Of a stretch of DNA of 64,000 nucleotides, positions 25,993 through 35,605 are shown one piece after another. The DNA lies in the NCBI GenBank assembly GCA_964348015.1, contig CAYGBC010000004.1, positions 1 through 64,000 of the forward strand, read 5' to 3'. Position numbers and translations under genes: made by a program. The stretch is from SOIA01 sp964348015 (GTDB taxonomy: Bacteria > Acidobacteriota > Aminicenantia > Aminicenantales > Aminicenantaceae). A model generated the notes under the pieces. That model was not told the origin of the DNA and did no database searches. It saw only the letters and a program-made list of their open reading frames with translations. Position 1 is the stretch's first letter. Every line of letters starts with the position of its first letter.

Positions 25993-27606
25993 TTAATGGG
26001 ATGAATTGATCTCCACGATTCTCTTTTCGTCTTTGTAATCGAGGATTTTGTGCTTTTCCAGCCATTCCATCATGGAAATATCCAGAGGAAAGCCCGTGTC
26101 CTTGGATTTATTCACAGGGAAACCGAAATACTTGTCCTCGGCTTGTCCGATCAAATAATTGTTGCTGACCACCGTATACACCTTATCGGGATGGATGACT
26201 TTCCCATCCTTCTCCAAGATTTCTCCGTTGACCTCGATGTAGTCAACCCTCTTCCCAAATGGCCTGCTCTTTCGCGGGAAATACTTGTACTGAAGACCGG
26301 ACACTTGGAGTTTATCCCAGCCCCTGTTCACGTCAAACTCCAGGAGATCCTTAATCTGCTGACCCGTTAGTTTAAATACAACCAAAGTGTTTTGAAAAGG
26401 AGACACTTTGAAAACATCGGACTTTGTGATCGGACCCGCAGAAATATTTGCCCGGATGGCCCCGCTGTTGTGGAATGCGATTTGAGCGCCTGTCTTCCAT
26501 CTCATGACATCTGTGATCCAGTTGCCCAGGGCACTTTCATGCACTGAATTCACTTTCGAATAGAGCAGCGCTGTCTGATTCTTTGGAGCCTTCCCGATGA
26601 CTTTGGCGTATTCCTTCCCGATTGAGTCCTCAACTTTACGGACCAAGGAGGAAACCTGAGCTGAAGGATTCAGATCAATGTCTGCCAATAACCAGACTAA
26701 TTCATTCTCGAAATTCACAACACGATCATTCTTAACACTGACTTTCATATAGCCTAGTGTCTTTTGGTGTCCTATTGTCGACTGGACCAGCACACCGTTG
26801 ATCACTTCAAACCTGCCGTCTTCAGAGGCAGCCAAAACGATGTCGATTCCTTTGACATTCTTGGCGATGTGCACGGCGTCTTTGAACCATCCATGAGATA
26901 ACACCACGATCAAATCAGTCTGCTTATCCAACTCTGGAATGTAGGAATTGAGGGTGGAAACCATCGGCAACACGGCCAATCCTTCGACTTTGTCCTTTTG
27001 CACCTCGGTTAAAAAATTCTCTTCCATCACAGCGATAACGCCCACGCGCAAACTCCCGACATGAAAAATGCGGTAGGGATCAACTGGAAAAAGCGTATTG
27101 TCTTTCTCATAGACAATGTTTGCCATAAGCGTAGGAAACTCTGCCAATCGGGAAAGGCCCAGAGCGTTATCCTGTCCTTTGTCAAAGTCATGGTTTCCGT
27201 AGCACCAGACATCATAATCCAGCAAGTTCAAGAACTCCATCATAGCCCCGCCGATCACGCCTTTATACTCGACTTCTGCGGCCAGGGTGCCGGTCATGAT
27301 ATCACCCTTATCGATCACCAGGACATTCTTCTCCTTGGCTCTGATCTGATTCAGATAATGACTGACCGCCTCCATCCCCCCAACGAACCTCTCTTTGTCT
27401 TGCCTATCGATCTTATAGGGCTTGAGGGTGCCGTGAGTGTCGTTCGAATGAACAATGGCAATCTCTTCCGGAGATGACGAGCAGGCCAATCCCAGTCCAA
27501 AAGAGATAGCGACAGCCATAAATAAGGCTTTGAGAATGAAGGACAAACTCTTTGATCGGACCTGTATCCTCTTGCGATTGAACGGCAGTTTATGCGGGAT
27601 TAACAT
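25993..27606 (-). CDS. Lipoprotein 5'-nucleotidase / metallophosphatase (UshA-like)
   Basis: About 537 residues. A lipoprotein signal ends in GLGLAC followed by SSS. The calcineurin-like phosphatase motifs HSNDTHG, DKGD and YGNHDFDKG follow, then a 5'-nucleotidase C-terminal domain (FHNSGAIRANI, VFKVSPFQNTLVVFKLTG, YTVVSNNYL). It would remove phosphate from extracytoplasmic nucleotides. The ATG 27606 has AGGA just upstream; a TTG at 27636 is in frame. It is convergent with trpB2. Confidence 0.88.
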   Translation of the reverse strand: MLIPHKLPFNRKRIQVRSKSLSFILKALFMAVAISFGLGLACSSSPEEIAIVHSNDTHGTLKPYKIDRQDKERFVGGMEAVSHYLNQIRAKEKNVLVIDKGDIMTGTLAAEVEYKGVIGGAMMEFLNLLDYDVWCYGNHDFDKGQDNALGLSRLAEFPTLMANIVYEKDNTLFPVDPYRIFHVGSLRVGVIAVMEENFLTEVQKDKVEGLAVLPMVSTLNSYIPELDKQTDLIVVLSHGWFKDAVHIAKNVKGIDIVLAASEDGRFEVINGVLVQSTIGHQKTLGYMKVSVKNDRVVNFENELVWLLADIDLNPSAQVSSLVRKVEDSIGKEYAKVIGKAPKNQTALLYSKVNSVHESALGNWITDVMRWKTGAQIAFHNSGAIRANISAGPITKSDVFKVSPFQNTLVVFKLTGQQIKDLLEFDVNRGWDKLQVSGLQYKYFPRKSRPFGKRVDYIEVNGEILEKDGKVIHPDKVYTVVSNNYLIGQAEDKYFGFPVNKSKDTGFPLDISMMEWLEKHKILDYKDEKRIVEINSSH

Positions 27607-27846
27607 TTTCCTGACAAAAATTCTATTCTCATTCAAAGAAGTAAAAATGGAGAAAGTTGATCTCAGTCTTATCGACTTTCTGAATCAGTTCTCTTTTTTT
27701 CACTAAAAAAAGCTTATAGCACAGGAGGGGAATGATGTCAAAAAACAAATCAGAGTGGGGCACCCAATTTCGGAGATAAAGAAACAATCAGGCAAACCGA
27801 TTCGTCATCCCGGGTATTTTTCCCAAGAGAGGAAAATGCAGAAAGA

Positions 27847-28737
27847 CTAATACTTGATTTCCACTTCCACAACAAAGAACTTGTAATCCACATAATCGAA
27901 CGTCACTTCTTCCATCAGGACTGCCTCTCCTTCGTTATTCACATAATACTCTCGAACGAGCTGTTTGCTCGGAAATCTCACTCCTTTCTTCTCGACTCCG
28001 TAGTGGACGGTCCACACGACTTTCTTTTTTAAATCTCCAATCGGAGAAAGGATCAATTCATCTTCGTAATCCTTTATAGACCTTGGATCATACTCAATTT
28101 TCAGGATGCTAAAGCTCTTTCTATCCACCCAAACACGGCCATAGTTCTCATTTTCTTCCATTTCTTGCTTTGGGGAAGACGCGATGATTATCGCTTCCTT
28201 TCCATCTATGATATCTTCTCCGACGATTTTGTAGTCGAAACGCTTCTGCCAGTAATGGCTCAGGAATCCGACCGGACCGTAAACTAAATACTTTCCGATG
28301 TATTTCACCGGCCTCAACTCCACGTCCTCTACATGTTTCTTTTTTCCGTCCTCTTCCAGCAGGATCCTTTTTTCCCTCAACTCTTTCTCTTTCTTGACCA
28401 GTTGATAATCGTACGTGTAAGACTTTTGTCTCAAATTTTTGGTTTTCAATTTTTTCGAGGAGAGGCTAAACTTCTCCAATTTTTTCCTTGAATAATAATA
28501 TTTCAGGGCATCAACTTTCTCTTTGCAGACATAAAACAAAGCCATATTTTTGACTCTTTCGCAATAATCCCCAGTCTCTTCCAGGATTCTGCTGAGCGTT
28601 TTTGGATAATCGTTTTCAGCAATACTATCAGGATAAGAAATCCCAAATCCGGCAAGGATAGTGAAAAAAGAGGCCAAAATCAGTGATTTCCGCAGGGACC
28701 TCGAAAGCGGGCGCTGATCTCTACTCTTCAATCCCAT
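27847..28737 (-). CDS. Exported LolA/MucB-like hypothetical protein
   Basis: A 296-residue protein with an N-terminal signal segment (KSLILASFFTILAGFGISYP). Its layout is typical of outer-membrane lipoprotein-sorting-like beta sheets: LEETGDYCERVKNMALFYVCKE, then YDYQLVKKEKELREKR, KYLVYGPVGFLSHYWQKRFDYKIVG, VWVDRKSFSILKIEYDP. I do not recognise a named family. The pattern VDRKSFSILKIE is seen in LolA-fold proteins where a modelled lipid-binding half-barrel is expected. A strong promoter lies directly upstream and the gene appears monocistronic. Confidence 0.65.
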   Translation of the reverse strand: MGLKSRDQRPLSRSLRKSLILASFFTILAGFGISYPDSIAENDYPKTLSRILEETGDYCERVKNMALFYVCKEKVDALKYYYSRKKLEKFSLSSKKLKTKNLRQKSYTYDYQLVKKEKELREKRILLEEDGKKKHVEDVELRPVKYIGKYLVYGPVGFLSHYWQKRFDYKIVGEDIIDGKEAIIIASSPKQEMEENENYGRVWVDRKSFSILKIEYDPRSIKDYEDELILSPIGDLKKKVVWTVHYGVEKKGVRFPSKQLVREYYVNNEGEAVLMEEVTFDYVDYKFFVVEVEIKY

Positions 28738-28764
28738 TTGCGTCTCAAATATCTCTCTAAAAAA

Positions 28765-28793
28765 ATTATGGCACAGGGGAAATGAACTGTCAA
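28765..28793 (-). promoter_or_regulatory. Strong sigma70-type promoter for the LolA-like gene
   Basis: Minus strand TTGACA (28793-28788), 17 bp, CATAAT (28770-28765): six of six and five of six. The predicted start near 28758 leaves about 20 nt before the ATG at 28737. Confidence 0.7.
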
Positions 28794-28822
28794 AATCAGG
28801 GACTGAAAGTCAATGCGAAGCT

Positions 28823-29626
28823 CTATTCCAGAACAGCAAACACCCGGGCCGGAGCGCCCGTGCCGTCCTTTATCATCATCGGGATAACATACAGCACAGC
28901 TCCGGAAGGAGGGAGCTTATCCAGGTTGGCGATATTCTCTAAAGCCAGCTTATCCGCTCCGCAGAGAACCTGGTGGGCCTTGAAATCTTTGGACTTTCCG
29001 TAATCGATGCTGGGAGTGTCAATGGCAATTCCTGTGATATCCCTTTCTTCGACTAAAAATTCAACAGATTCTGCCGAGAACCCGGGAAAGCTCAGCTCCG
29101 GAAGAGCATCCTCGCCCGATTTGTCCGTCCCGAGGACTTTTTTCTTAACGGGGTAATATTGAGTATCGATCCCAGTGTACATGATAATCCAAGCTCCTTC
29201 AGGAATTTCGCCGTACTGCGTCTCCCAATCCTTGATGTCCTCGACATTGAGGAGATAATCCCGGTCTTTTTCGCATTTTTCGGTCACGTCTATCTTGACC
29301 GCAGGCCCGATCCATTCCTCCAGAGGAATCTGGTCGATCGTGCGTCCGTTCTCCGCAAAATGTATAGGAGCGTCCGCATGCGTCCCTCCGTGTTCAGAAG
29401 CACTGTAACGGTTTGAGGCGTACCACCAGCCTCCCTCCGATATTCCCCAGAAGACTTTTTCCAGTTTGAAGGGTTCTGCTGTCGGCCAGTAAATCGTGTC
29501 CTCATCATACAGATAGGTCATATCCAGCAGCTTTCCCTCGGATTTGCAGGCCGAAAAGGAAGCAACAATAACCGTACCGATAAAAAAGACCGCAACCCAT
29601 TTTTTCAAACCAGTATTTTTCTCCAT
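28823..29626 (-). CDS. Lipoprotein cyclase / kynurenine-formamidase-like hydrolase
   Basis: The 267-residue protein has a lipoprotein signal (GTVIVASFSAC then KSEGK) and the cyclase-family metal motif HGGTHADAPIHF, corresponding to the HxxxxHxDxPxH site. IPLEEWIGPAV and a C-terminal GIAIDTPSIDYGKS also fit. The family hydrolyses amides/lactones (arylformamidase, isatin hydrolase). A membrane-anchored extracytoplasmic version is unusual, so the substrate may be environmental. GGAGG precedes the ATG. It lies 67 bp downstream of the TPR lipoprotein gene. Confidence 0.85.
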   Translation of the reverse strand: MEKNTGLKKWVAVFFIGTVIVASFSACKSEGKLLDMTYLYDEDTIYWPTAEPFKLEKVFWGISEGGWWYASNRYSASEHGGTHADAPIHFAENGRTIDQIPLEEWIGPAVKIDVTEKCEKDRDYLLNVEDIKDWETQYGEIPEGAWIIMYTGIDTQYYPVKKKVLGTDKSGEDALPELSFPGFSAESVEFLVEERDITGIAIDTPSIDYGKSKDFKAHQVLCGADKLALENIANLDKLPPSGAVLYVIPMMIKDGTGAPARVFAVLE

Positions 29627-29693
29627 CCTAAATCCTCCAAAATATTCTATTCATTAATCCTTATAAACTCCTATTCTAATGAGTTTGGATGAT

Positions 29694-30425
29694 TTACTTT
29701 TTTTTCAGTTGAGACTTGCAGTTTTTGATTCTTTTATCAGCTTTTTCTTTGAGCTGGGAATCGAGCTCGGCAGCTTTTTCAAAGTCCTGAATTGCCCTGG
29801 AATACTCTTTCTTCCGTTCCAATGCGATTCCACGGTTGTAAAAGGCGAGAGCGCACTCGGGATCAACTTTAATGGCCCGGCTGTAATCTGCAACTGCACC
29901 ATCTAAATCATCCTTCTGCAACTTGGCATCCCCACAGATCTTATAAGCGGCAGTATAATTTGGATTAATTTGTATTGCCCTGTTGAAGTCTAAAATCGCG
30001 CCATCATAATCCAGATCATCCATCTTGAGAATTCCACGATTATAATAGGCATTCGCATCATCCGGCTTCAGAATGACAGCCTGATCATAATCTGCGAGAG
30101 CTCCCTCATAATCGCCCGTTTGATGTCGGATGATACCGCGGTTGAGAAAAGCCTTAGCGAATTCCTGGTCAATCTCCACAGCTTTCGTATAATCTGCGAC
30201 AGCTCCGTCCAGGTCATCCATTTTCTGTTTTGCCAGTCCTCGATTGAAAAAAGCGATAGAGTTGTTCGGATCAGCCTGAATAGCCTTCGTATAATCTGCA
30301 ATGGCACCTTCCAGGTCTCCCCTTTCTAGCTTTTCAAGACCACGATTGACGTATTGAGCAGAGTAGTAGCATCCTTGAATCACGGAAAAACAAATAAAAG
30401 CCACTGAAATCAAAAATTTATTCAT
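29694..30425 (-). CDS. TPR-repeat lipoprotein
   Basis: A 243-residue protein with a short signal ending in FSVIQGC (lipobox) and six TPR units that repeat LDGAVADYTKAIxxDPxxAxAFxNRG almost exactly. The high identity between units suggests recent internal duplication. It ends with a basic QLKEKADKRIKNCKSQLKKK stretch. Likely an envelope scaffold; partners are unknown. It may be transcribed with the cyclase gene that follows. Confidence 0.82.
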   Translation of the reverse strand: MNKFLISVAFICFSVIQGCYYSAQYVNRGLEKLERGDLEGAIADYTKAIQADPNNSIAFFNRGLAKQKMDDLDGAVADYTKAVEIDQEFAKAFLNRGIIRHQTGDYEGALADYDQAVILKPDDANAYYNRGILKMDDLDYDGAILDFNRAIQINPNYTAAYKICGDAKLQKDDLDGAVADYSRAIKVDPECALAFYNRGIALERKKEYSRAIQDFEKAAELDSQLKEKADKRIKNCKSQLKKK

Positions 30426-30538
30426 TTAGTACTTATCAAATTTCCCTTTTGACGGTCAGATATATTCAAATAATGTGACTTTTCATTAAGCCTAAATTGT
30501 ACACTCAGATATGTCAAGACGACTTTAGAGCGCGATCA

Positions 30539-30567
30539 TTGACAAAAAATCGAGCTAAGAATACTAT
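30539..30567 (+). promoter_or_regulatory. Candidate promoter for the small lipoprotein gene
   Basis: TTGACA (30539-30544), 17 bp, TACTAT (30562-30567). The -35 is perfect and the -10 matches four of six. Start expected near 30574, ATG at 30596. Confidence 0.5.
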
Positions 30568-30595
30568 ACAATTGTTAGACAATGGGAACCTGGTC

Positions 30596-30964
30596 ATGAA
30601 ATTCAAATTGGTAATTTTACTGACTATTACTACTTTTTTAATTGGGTGTGAAAATAAATCCTTTTTAGTACAAATTTGTTGCGTAGACATTCCTGAACGG
30701 ATAGACTTTGGCCAAGTGATAATCTTCAAGATGTACTGTGAAACTCCCACTCCCGGGTACAAATTCTCCCATATTGACCTCAAAAATACAGGAACCAGCG
30801 TCTGGATCAAAGCCTATGCCAAAGGTAAAGGAGCCCAAATCCAAGTTCTTGATAGTTTTGAGGCCACATGCTCTTTTAAGCCCAGAACTCGAGGAATTTA
30901 TCTGTTCCATTTCTGGCAAATATATACAGATGAATATTTGGTTTATAGAGTTGTTGTCCAGTAG
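30596..30964 (+). CDS. Small lipoprotein, unknown function
   Basis: A 122-residue protein with a lipoprotein signal (KLVILLTITTFLIGC then ENKS) and a beta-sandwich-like body (VDIPERIDFGQVIIFKMYCE, FSHIDLKNTGTSVWIKAYAK, RTRGIYLFHFWQIY). I do not recognise the family. The in-frame extension to 30497 lacks a ribosome site; the ATG at 30596 gives the clean lipobox. Confidence 0.6.
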   Translation: MKFKLVILLTITTFLIGCENKSFLVQICCVDIPERIDFGQVIIFKMYCETPTPGYKFSHIDLKNTGTSVWIKAYAKGKGAQIQVLDSFEATCSFKPRTRGIYLFHFWQIYTDEYLVYRVVVQ

Positions 30965-31008
30965 AAAATAATTCCATATCTCCTGATTCTTTCATTACTC
31001 TCCTCATT

Positions 31009-31036
31009 TGCAATGGGAGGGGACTTTTTCTATAAT
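31009..31036 (+). promoter_or_regulatory. Candidate promoter for the PanE-like gene
   Basis: TTGCAA (31009-31014), 16 bp, TATAAT (31031-31036). The -10 is perfect and the -35 is four of six. The ATG follows at 31079 after GGCGGAAAGGAAG. Confidence 0.45.
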
Positions 31037-31078
31037 AGCCCCGCAAAATGCAAAGCAGAGGGCGGAAAGGAAGAATCC

Positions 31079-32014
31079 ATGCCGAATCATAATATCGCAA
31101 TTATCGGAGCCGGTCCGATCGGGAGTATCATGGCGGCTTATCTTGCCCGGAACAAAGAAAACGTTTATCTCATCGACATGAAGAAAGAGCTCATCTCGGC
31201 CGTAGAAAAAAACGGGATCACTGTCACCGGCGTGGAGGACAATTTTACAGCTCGAGTCAAAGTCACAGGAGATTCCGCCGCCAGCTTGAACCAGTATAAA
31301 GTGGATTTAATTTTCGTCTCAATTAAATCCAACTTCACGGATTCTCTCCTGAAAGAGATAAAGCCAGTCTTAAAGCCCGGACAAAAGATCATGCTTCTAC
31401 AGAATGGGATCGACAACGAAGACCGGGCCGCTGAACAACTCAGCAAGGACGACATCCTGAGATTTGTGATCAACTATGCCGGGATGATCGAAAAACCGGG
31501 TGTCATGAAAATGTCTTTCTTCAATCCTCCGAACTATATCGGCGTGCTCTCTCAAAAGAATGATGCGCTGGCCAAAGAGATAGCGAATATCATCACAGAA
31601 GCCGGACTGGAGACGCATTTCGCCCCGGATATTAAGAAGCATGAATGGAAAAAAACAATCCTCAACGCATCGCTCATGCCAGTCTGCGCCACGACGGATA
31701 CGACGATGAAAGAGGCCATGGAGGGAGAAGAGACTCGGTTCCTGTGCGAACAGATCCTTCAGGAATGCATCCAGGTCGCGAAAAAAGTGGGATTCGATTT
31801 TGGAGAAGATTTTTTTGAAAAAGGCGTATCTTACCTCTCCTCTGCGGGAGACCACAAACCCTCAACATCTATGGATCTGGAAGCCGGAAATCCGATCGAA
31901 TACGTCTTCCAGCCAATCATCGACTATGGAAAAAAAACCGGGACGCCCACGCCTTATTTAGATTCACTCACAAAAGTCATGCGCACGCTGGAAAAGAAAA
32001 AGCGTAAATCTTAA
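31079..32014 (+). CDS. Ketopantoate reductase family protein (ApbA/PanE)
   Basis: The 311-residue protein starts with the NADP-binding IAIIGAGPIGSIMAAYLARN. It has FVSIKSN and LLQNGIDNE of the family and a C-terminal helical domain with KKTILNASLMPVCATT and STSMDLEAGNPIEYV (the catalytic Lys and substrate-binding segment). PanE reduces ketopantoate to pantoate for CoA synthesis, but many paralogues act on other 2-oxo acids, so the substrate is not fixed. It is convergent with cutC, 11 bp apart. Confidence 0.85.
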   Translation: MPNHNIAIIGAGPIGSIMAAYLARNKENVYLIDMKKELISAVEKNGITVTGVEDNFTARVKVTGDSAASLNQYKVDLIFVSIKSNFTDSLLKEIKPVLKPGQKIMLLQNGIDNEDRAAEQLSKDDILRFVINYAGMIEKPGVMKMSFFNPPNYIGVLSQKNDALAKEIANIITEAGLETHFAPDIKKHEWKKTILNASLMPVCATTDTTMKEAMEGEETRFLCEQILQECIQVAKKVGFDFGEDFFEKGVSYLSSAGDHKPSTSMDLEAGNPIEYVFQPIIDYGKKTGTPTPYLDSLTKVMRTLEKKKRKS

Positions 32015-32025
32015 AACTTTCCCCT

Positions 32026-32781
32026 TTATTCTTTTTTCAGACGAGATATGATCTTCTGGATCTCATCCGCATCGGTTATGGATGTTTCATACTCTGACGT
32101 TTCGACTGGTGCTCCCATGAACGCCTCTGGATTCCGGTGGATCATCGGGCTTTCGACCTTTTTCATCGCAAAAACATGGAACTCTTTGGCTCCGGTCTGC
32201 TCGGCTAATTTCTCGATGTTTTCGGGTGTGATGCCGCAGCCGGGCATGATGATGATATCCTCTCCGGCTTCCTTCATCAGATCGGAGATGAGCGCGATGC
32301 CTTCCTCGGCCGTGTTTTTCTGACCGGAAGTGAGGATACGGTCGACCTTGAGATCGATCAGGTCATGGAGAGCCTGGAAAGGATCGGCTGTCATATCAAA
32401 GGCCCTGTGAAATGTCACGCTCATGGGTCTGGCGATATCGATCAATTCCCCCGTTCTTTTCGTGTCCACTCGCCCATCCACATCCAGAATCCCGATCACC
32501 ACGCCGTTCGCTCCCAGCTCCTTGGCAGCCAGGATATCACTCTTCATCACATCAAACTCAATGTCGGAATAGCAGAAATCCCCGCCTCTCGGCCGGACGA
32601 TCACATTCAGGTCGATAGAAAGAACCTTCCCCGCCAGTTGAATACTCGCCGCGCTTGGGGTCGTCCCTCCTTCCAGCAGGTTATCACACAGCTCGACTCG
32701 GTGAGCACCCCCCTTCTCTGCCTCAACAGCGGAGACGACAGAATTCACACAGGCTTCGATAAGAATATTCTTTTTACTCAT
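32026..32781 (-). CDS. cutC: CutC family TIM-barrel protein
   Basis: The 251-residue protein contains the CutC signature blocks ACVNSVVSAVEAEKGGAHRVELCDNLLEGGTTPS (seen as AxxGGAxRVELCxxLxxGGxTPS), VIVRPRGGDF and TFHRAFDM. CutC was linked to copper homeostasis in E. coli, but the biochemical role is uncertain and recent work questions it. It begins 6 bp after the bzdV-like gene and is therefore probably the last gene of the benzoyl-CoA reductase operon, although no functional link is obvious. Confidence 0.92.
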   Translation of the reverse strand: MSKKNILIEACVNSVVSAVEAEKGGAHRVELCDNLLEGGTTPSAASIQLAGKVLSIDLNVIVRPRGGDFCYSDIEFDVMKSDILAAKELGANGVVIGILDVDGRVDTKRTGELIDIARPMSVTFHRAFDMTADPFQALHDLIDLKVDRILTSGQKNTAEEGIALISDLMKEAGEDIIIMPGCGITPENIEKLAEQTGAKEFHVFAMKKVESPMIHRNPEAFMGAPVETSEYETSITDADEIQKIISRLKKE

Positions 32782-32787
32782 TTCGTT

Positions 32788-35304
32788 TTAAAACAGATCG
32801 TCGACGTCTTCATTTTCTGCGGGAAGACGCCCGTGCCGCTGGAGGAACTGCTGGATCAGTTCGCTCTCGCGTTTGGTGTACATCGGGTCTTCCTCGTAGC
32901 TGAAATATTTTGCCTCCGGTTTTGACTTTGACTGCTCTTCGAGTGTCTGCCGGAGATTCTGGGTGCCAGCAATGTAAATAATGTCCTTCTCCTCATCCAG
33001 AAGTTGGAAAGCTCCTTCAGTCTCCGGCACCTGACTTAAAACCTCAGGAATCAATTCCAGCCATTTTTCTGGCGGAAGTGTCACCGGAGACAGCTGAAAC
33101 CTCAAGTCGCAGCTCATACACCGGCCGGCTTCCCGTTCGGCTTCTTCTTCGGTGTATCCGATTTGAATAAGGCCAAAAGAGCGAAGGCGCTCTTCCGGAG
33201 GCAGCTCGACCATCGAGACTCTCTCTCTGGAGAAAAAATCCTTGTCCTCACCTCTCCACAAGTCTTTTTTTCCGTTATCTTTGGAGGAATTGCTCTCTTC
33301 CAGACCTTTTCCGCCTAAATATCGGTCTATTGAATCTGCCGCTTTCCGGCCCATGGCCATGGCTTCCACAGCCGAAGCCGGACCGGATGTCACTTCGCCG
33401 CCGGCGAACACTTTCGGTATGTTTGTTTCCAGAGAATCCTTTTTCACCTGGATCATTCCCTGATCCGTCTGTTGAATTTCCATGTCAGCAGGAAGACAGG
33501 AAATGTCGACACTCTGGCCGACCGCCAGTATCACTTCATCTGCCTGGAGAGATTTGCGCTGGGAAGAGTCAAAAGCCGGACAAAATTCCCCCTGTTCATC
33601 GAAAACAGAAGTGCAGGCCTGGAGCTCAATTCCCTTGATCTTGTCTCCTTCGGTCTCAATCTTTATGGGCCCCCAACCCGGATGGATGACAACTCCTTCC
33701 TTCTCCGCTTGCTCGATCTCCCAGGTAAAAGCGGGCATCTCCTCCCGGCATTCCAGGCAGGCCAGTTCAACTCCGGAAGCGCCAAGGCGGAAAGCCGTCA
33801 TGGCCACGTCTATGGCGACATTCCCTCCTCCGATCACCACCACCTTCCCGTGGAGTTCCTTCTGCATTTTCTGTTTGGCGTCCCTGAGAAAGTCCAGTCC
33901 CCACAAGATCCCCTCTTCGGGGAGACCTTCCACATCGATCCTTTTGCTTTCCTGAGCTCCGGTGGCCAGGAAAACCGCATCCCAATACTCGAGCTTCAGC
34001 TTCTCAGTGAAATTTTGACTGTTTATGGGCGTGCCAGTCAGAATTTCAACCCCAACAGCTTTCACGGCCTCCACCTCTTTCTGGATGATATCCTGAGGAA
34101 GCCGGTATTCGGGAATCGCCCACCTGAGCATTCCTCCTGGCTCGGACTTTGATTCATACACGGTCACAGAGTGCCCGAATTTCGCCAGAAAATAGGCGGC
34201 TGTCAGGCCAGCAGGTCCTGAGCCGATGACCGCAATCCTCTTCCCGGAATCTTCCGCTTTTTGAACATCGGATGAGGCTTTACTCGCCTCCAGGGAAAAA
34301 CGCTTGAGACTGCAAATAGCTACTGCCTGGTTAAGTTCTCCGCGGCGGCATACTTCCTCGCACGGATGGTGGCAGATGTACCCAAGGCTTAGACCGAACG
34401 GCACTTTTTCTGCAATAATATCTCTGGCTTCATCGTATTCGCCCCGGAGAATTGCGTTCACGTAGGCCGGGATCTCCATCCTCACCGGACAATTCGCTAT
34501 GCAGGGAACCAGAGCTTCTTTTCTGTCTCCTGCCATGAGCTCCTTATCCCGGAGGGCCCCGGTCGGGCAGACTTCCACACAGGCTCCGCAGAAACGGCAG
34601 CCGGATTCTTCGATCGTGGAGCCGGTTGTGCCCACGACAATCTCATCTTTGGAGAAGACATAGCCAAGGGCTTTAGCTCCGATAACATCTCCACACACTC
34701 TCACGCAGCGGAGGCAGCCGACACAGAGGTTGTAATCCCGAATAAAAAGAGGCTCGTCTTCTTCACAGTACAGTTTCCGGGGAACGTAACGGGGGGTGTC
34801 TTCTTTAATTCCGACATACTCCGCTACTTTGCGAAGCTCGCACACATCAAACAGAGGACAGCAGCGTTCATTCTCTGGAACGTTAGTCGAGCACTGCGTC
34901 AGGCTGCAGCCATCCTTCTGAGCACAGATCAGGCAGGCATGGGGATGTTGAGAAAGGATGGGTACGAGATTATCCTTTCGTTGGGATTCGAGCTCAGGGG
35001 ACGAAGTCGTGATTTCCATCCCGGTCTCAGCCTTGGTCACGCAGGAGAGAACAGGTTCCTCCTGACCCTCAATGCTGACAAGACAAAGCCCGCAGCCTTC
35101 ATAGGTGCCTTTTCTGGAGTTTGACTGAAATTTTTCTTTGCCTCGAAAGCAGACATCAGCCGGAGAAACTTCCTGAAAAGACGGGAGGTCAGGACGATGG
35201 CAAAGATGAGGAATATAAACGCCCGCTGCCAGGGCCGCCTCTAAGACTGTCTGGTCAGATTGCGCCTCAATTTCTTTTCCGTCAAGGGTGAGTTTGATGC
35301 TCAT
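32788..35304 (-). CDS. bzdV: NuoG/GltD-type ferredoxin:NAD(P) oxidoreductase, BzdV-like
   Basis: The 838-residue iron-sulfur flavoprotein has an N-terminal [2Fe-2S] domain (C35, C71, C74, C88) and a NuoG-like His-Cys3 site (H120, C124, C127, C133 or C138). Two [4Fe-4S] ferredoxin motifs follow (C194, C197, C200, C204; C236, C239, C242, C246). The rest is a GltD-like half with its own cysteines (C268, C272, C311, C315, C319), FAD motif GSGPAGLTAA and NAD(P) motif GGGNVAIDVAMTA. It would pass electrons between NAD(P)H and ferredoxin. In Azoarcus the bzd cluster has a similar BzdV proposed to re-reduce the ferredoxin of benzoyl-CoA reductase. The gap of about 25 extra residues between C35 and C71 is unusual. 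A 301-bp repeat-bearing gap separates it from bzdM. Confidence 0.8.
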   Translation of the reverse strand: MSIKLTLDGKEIEAQSDQTVLEAALAAGVYIPHLCHRPDLPSFQEVSPADVCFRGKEKFQSNSRKGTYEGCGLCLVSIEGQEEPVLSCVTKAETGMEITTSSPELESQRKDNLVPILSQHPHACLICAQKDGCSLTQCSTNVPENERCCPLFDVCELRKVAEYVGIKEDTPRYVPRKLYCEEDEPLFIRDYNLCVGCLRCVRVCGDVIGAKALGYVFSKDEIVVGTTGSTIEESGCRFCGACVEVCPTGALRDKELMAGDRKEALVPCIANCPVRMEIPAYVNAILRGEYDEARDIIAEKVPFGLSLGYICHHPCEEVCRRGELNQAVAICSLKRFSLEASKASSDVQKAEDSGKRIAVIGSGPAGLTAAYFLAKFGHSVTVYESKSEPGGMLRWAIPEYRLPQDIIQKEVEAVKAVGVEILTGTPINSQNFTEKLKLEYWDAVFLATGAQESKRIDVEGLPEEGILWGLDFLRDAKQKMQKELHGKVVVIGGGNVAIDVAMTAFRLGASGVELACLECREEMPAFTWEIEQAEKEGVVIHPGWGPIKIETEGDKIKGIELQACTSVFDEQGEFCPAFDSSQRKSLQADEVILAVGQSVDISCLPADMEIQQTDQGMIQVKKDSLETNIPKVFAGGEVTSGPASAVEAMAMGRKAADSIDRYLGGKGLEESNSSKDNGKKDLWRGEDKDFFSRERVSMVELPPEERLRSFGLIQIGYTEEEAEREAGRCMSCDLRFQLSPVTLPPEKWLELIPEVLSQVPETEGAFQLLDEEKDIIYIAGTQNLRQTLEEQSKSKPEAKYFSYEEDPMYTKRESELIQQFLQRHGRLPAENEDVDDLF

Positions 35305-35605
35305 ATTCTTTGAAGCCCTAAGGAATTCTCGCCGTATTCTAGAAATACATTTTTCTTAAGAGATTGCCACGCAAGCTCGCAATGACACCTTAAATCTATC
35401 CTTCTTATGGGACTGACGTGCAAGCTCGCAATGACACAACCAATTCACTCTATTTATCCTTTGAGATTGCCACGCTCTGTTCGCAATAACATAAAACCAC
35501 ATCACACAAGATTAAACGGAACTCATCTAAGGCTCTCTTACTCTTATTCCCCATAAATATTATTTTTCCAGCGGAATAATGATCATCTTTTTTTCTATTT
35601 TCCAT
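35305..35605. repeat. Intergenic gap with three family B repeat units
   Basis: Copies at 35361-35388 (AGATTGCCACGCAAGCTCGC then AATGACAC), 35409-35436 and 35463-35491 stand in direct orientation about 50-55 bp apart. They lie between bzdM and the bzdV-like gene. No gene or good promoter was found here; the repeats may form hairpins that process or attenuate the operon mRNA. Confidence 0.7.

Noticed and set aside
35361..35491. Three directly repeated units considered as a CRISPR array
   Set aside because: Units are imperfect, only three, spaced unevenly, and the same unit is scattered singly at other loci; no cas gene is near.
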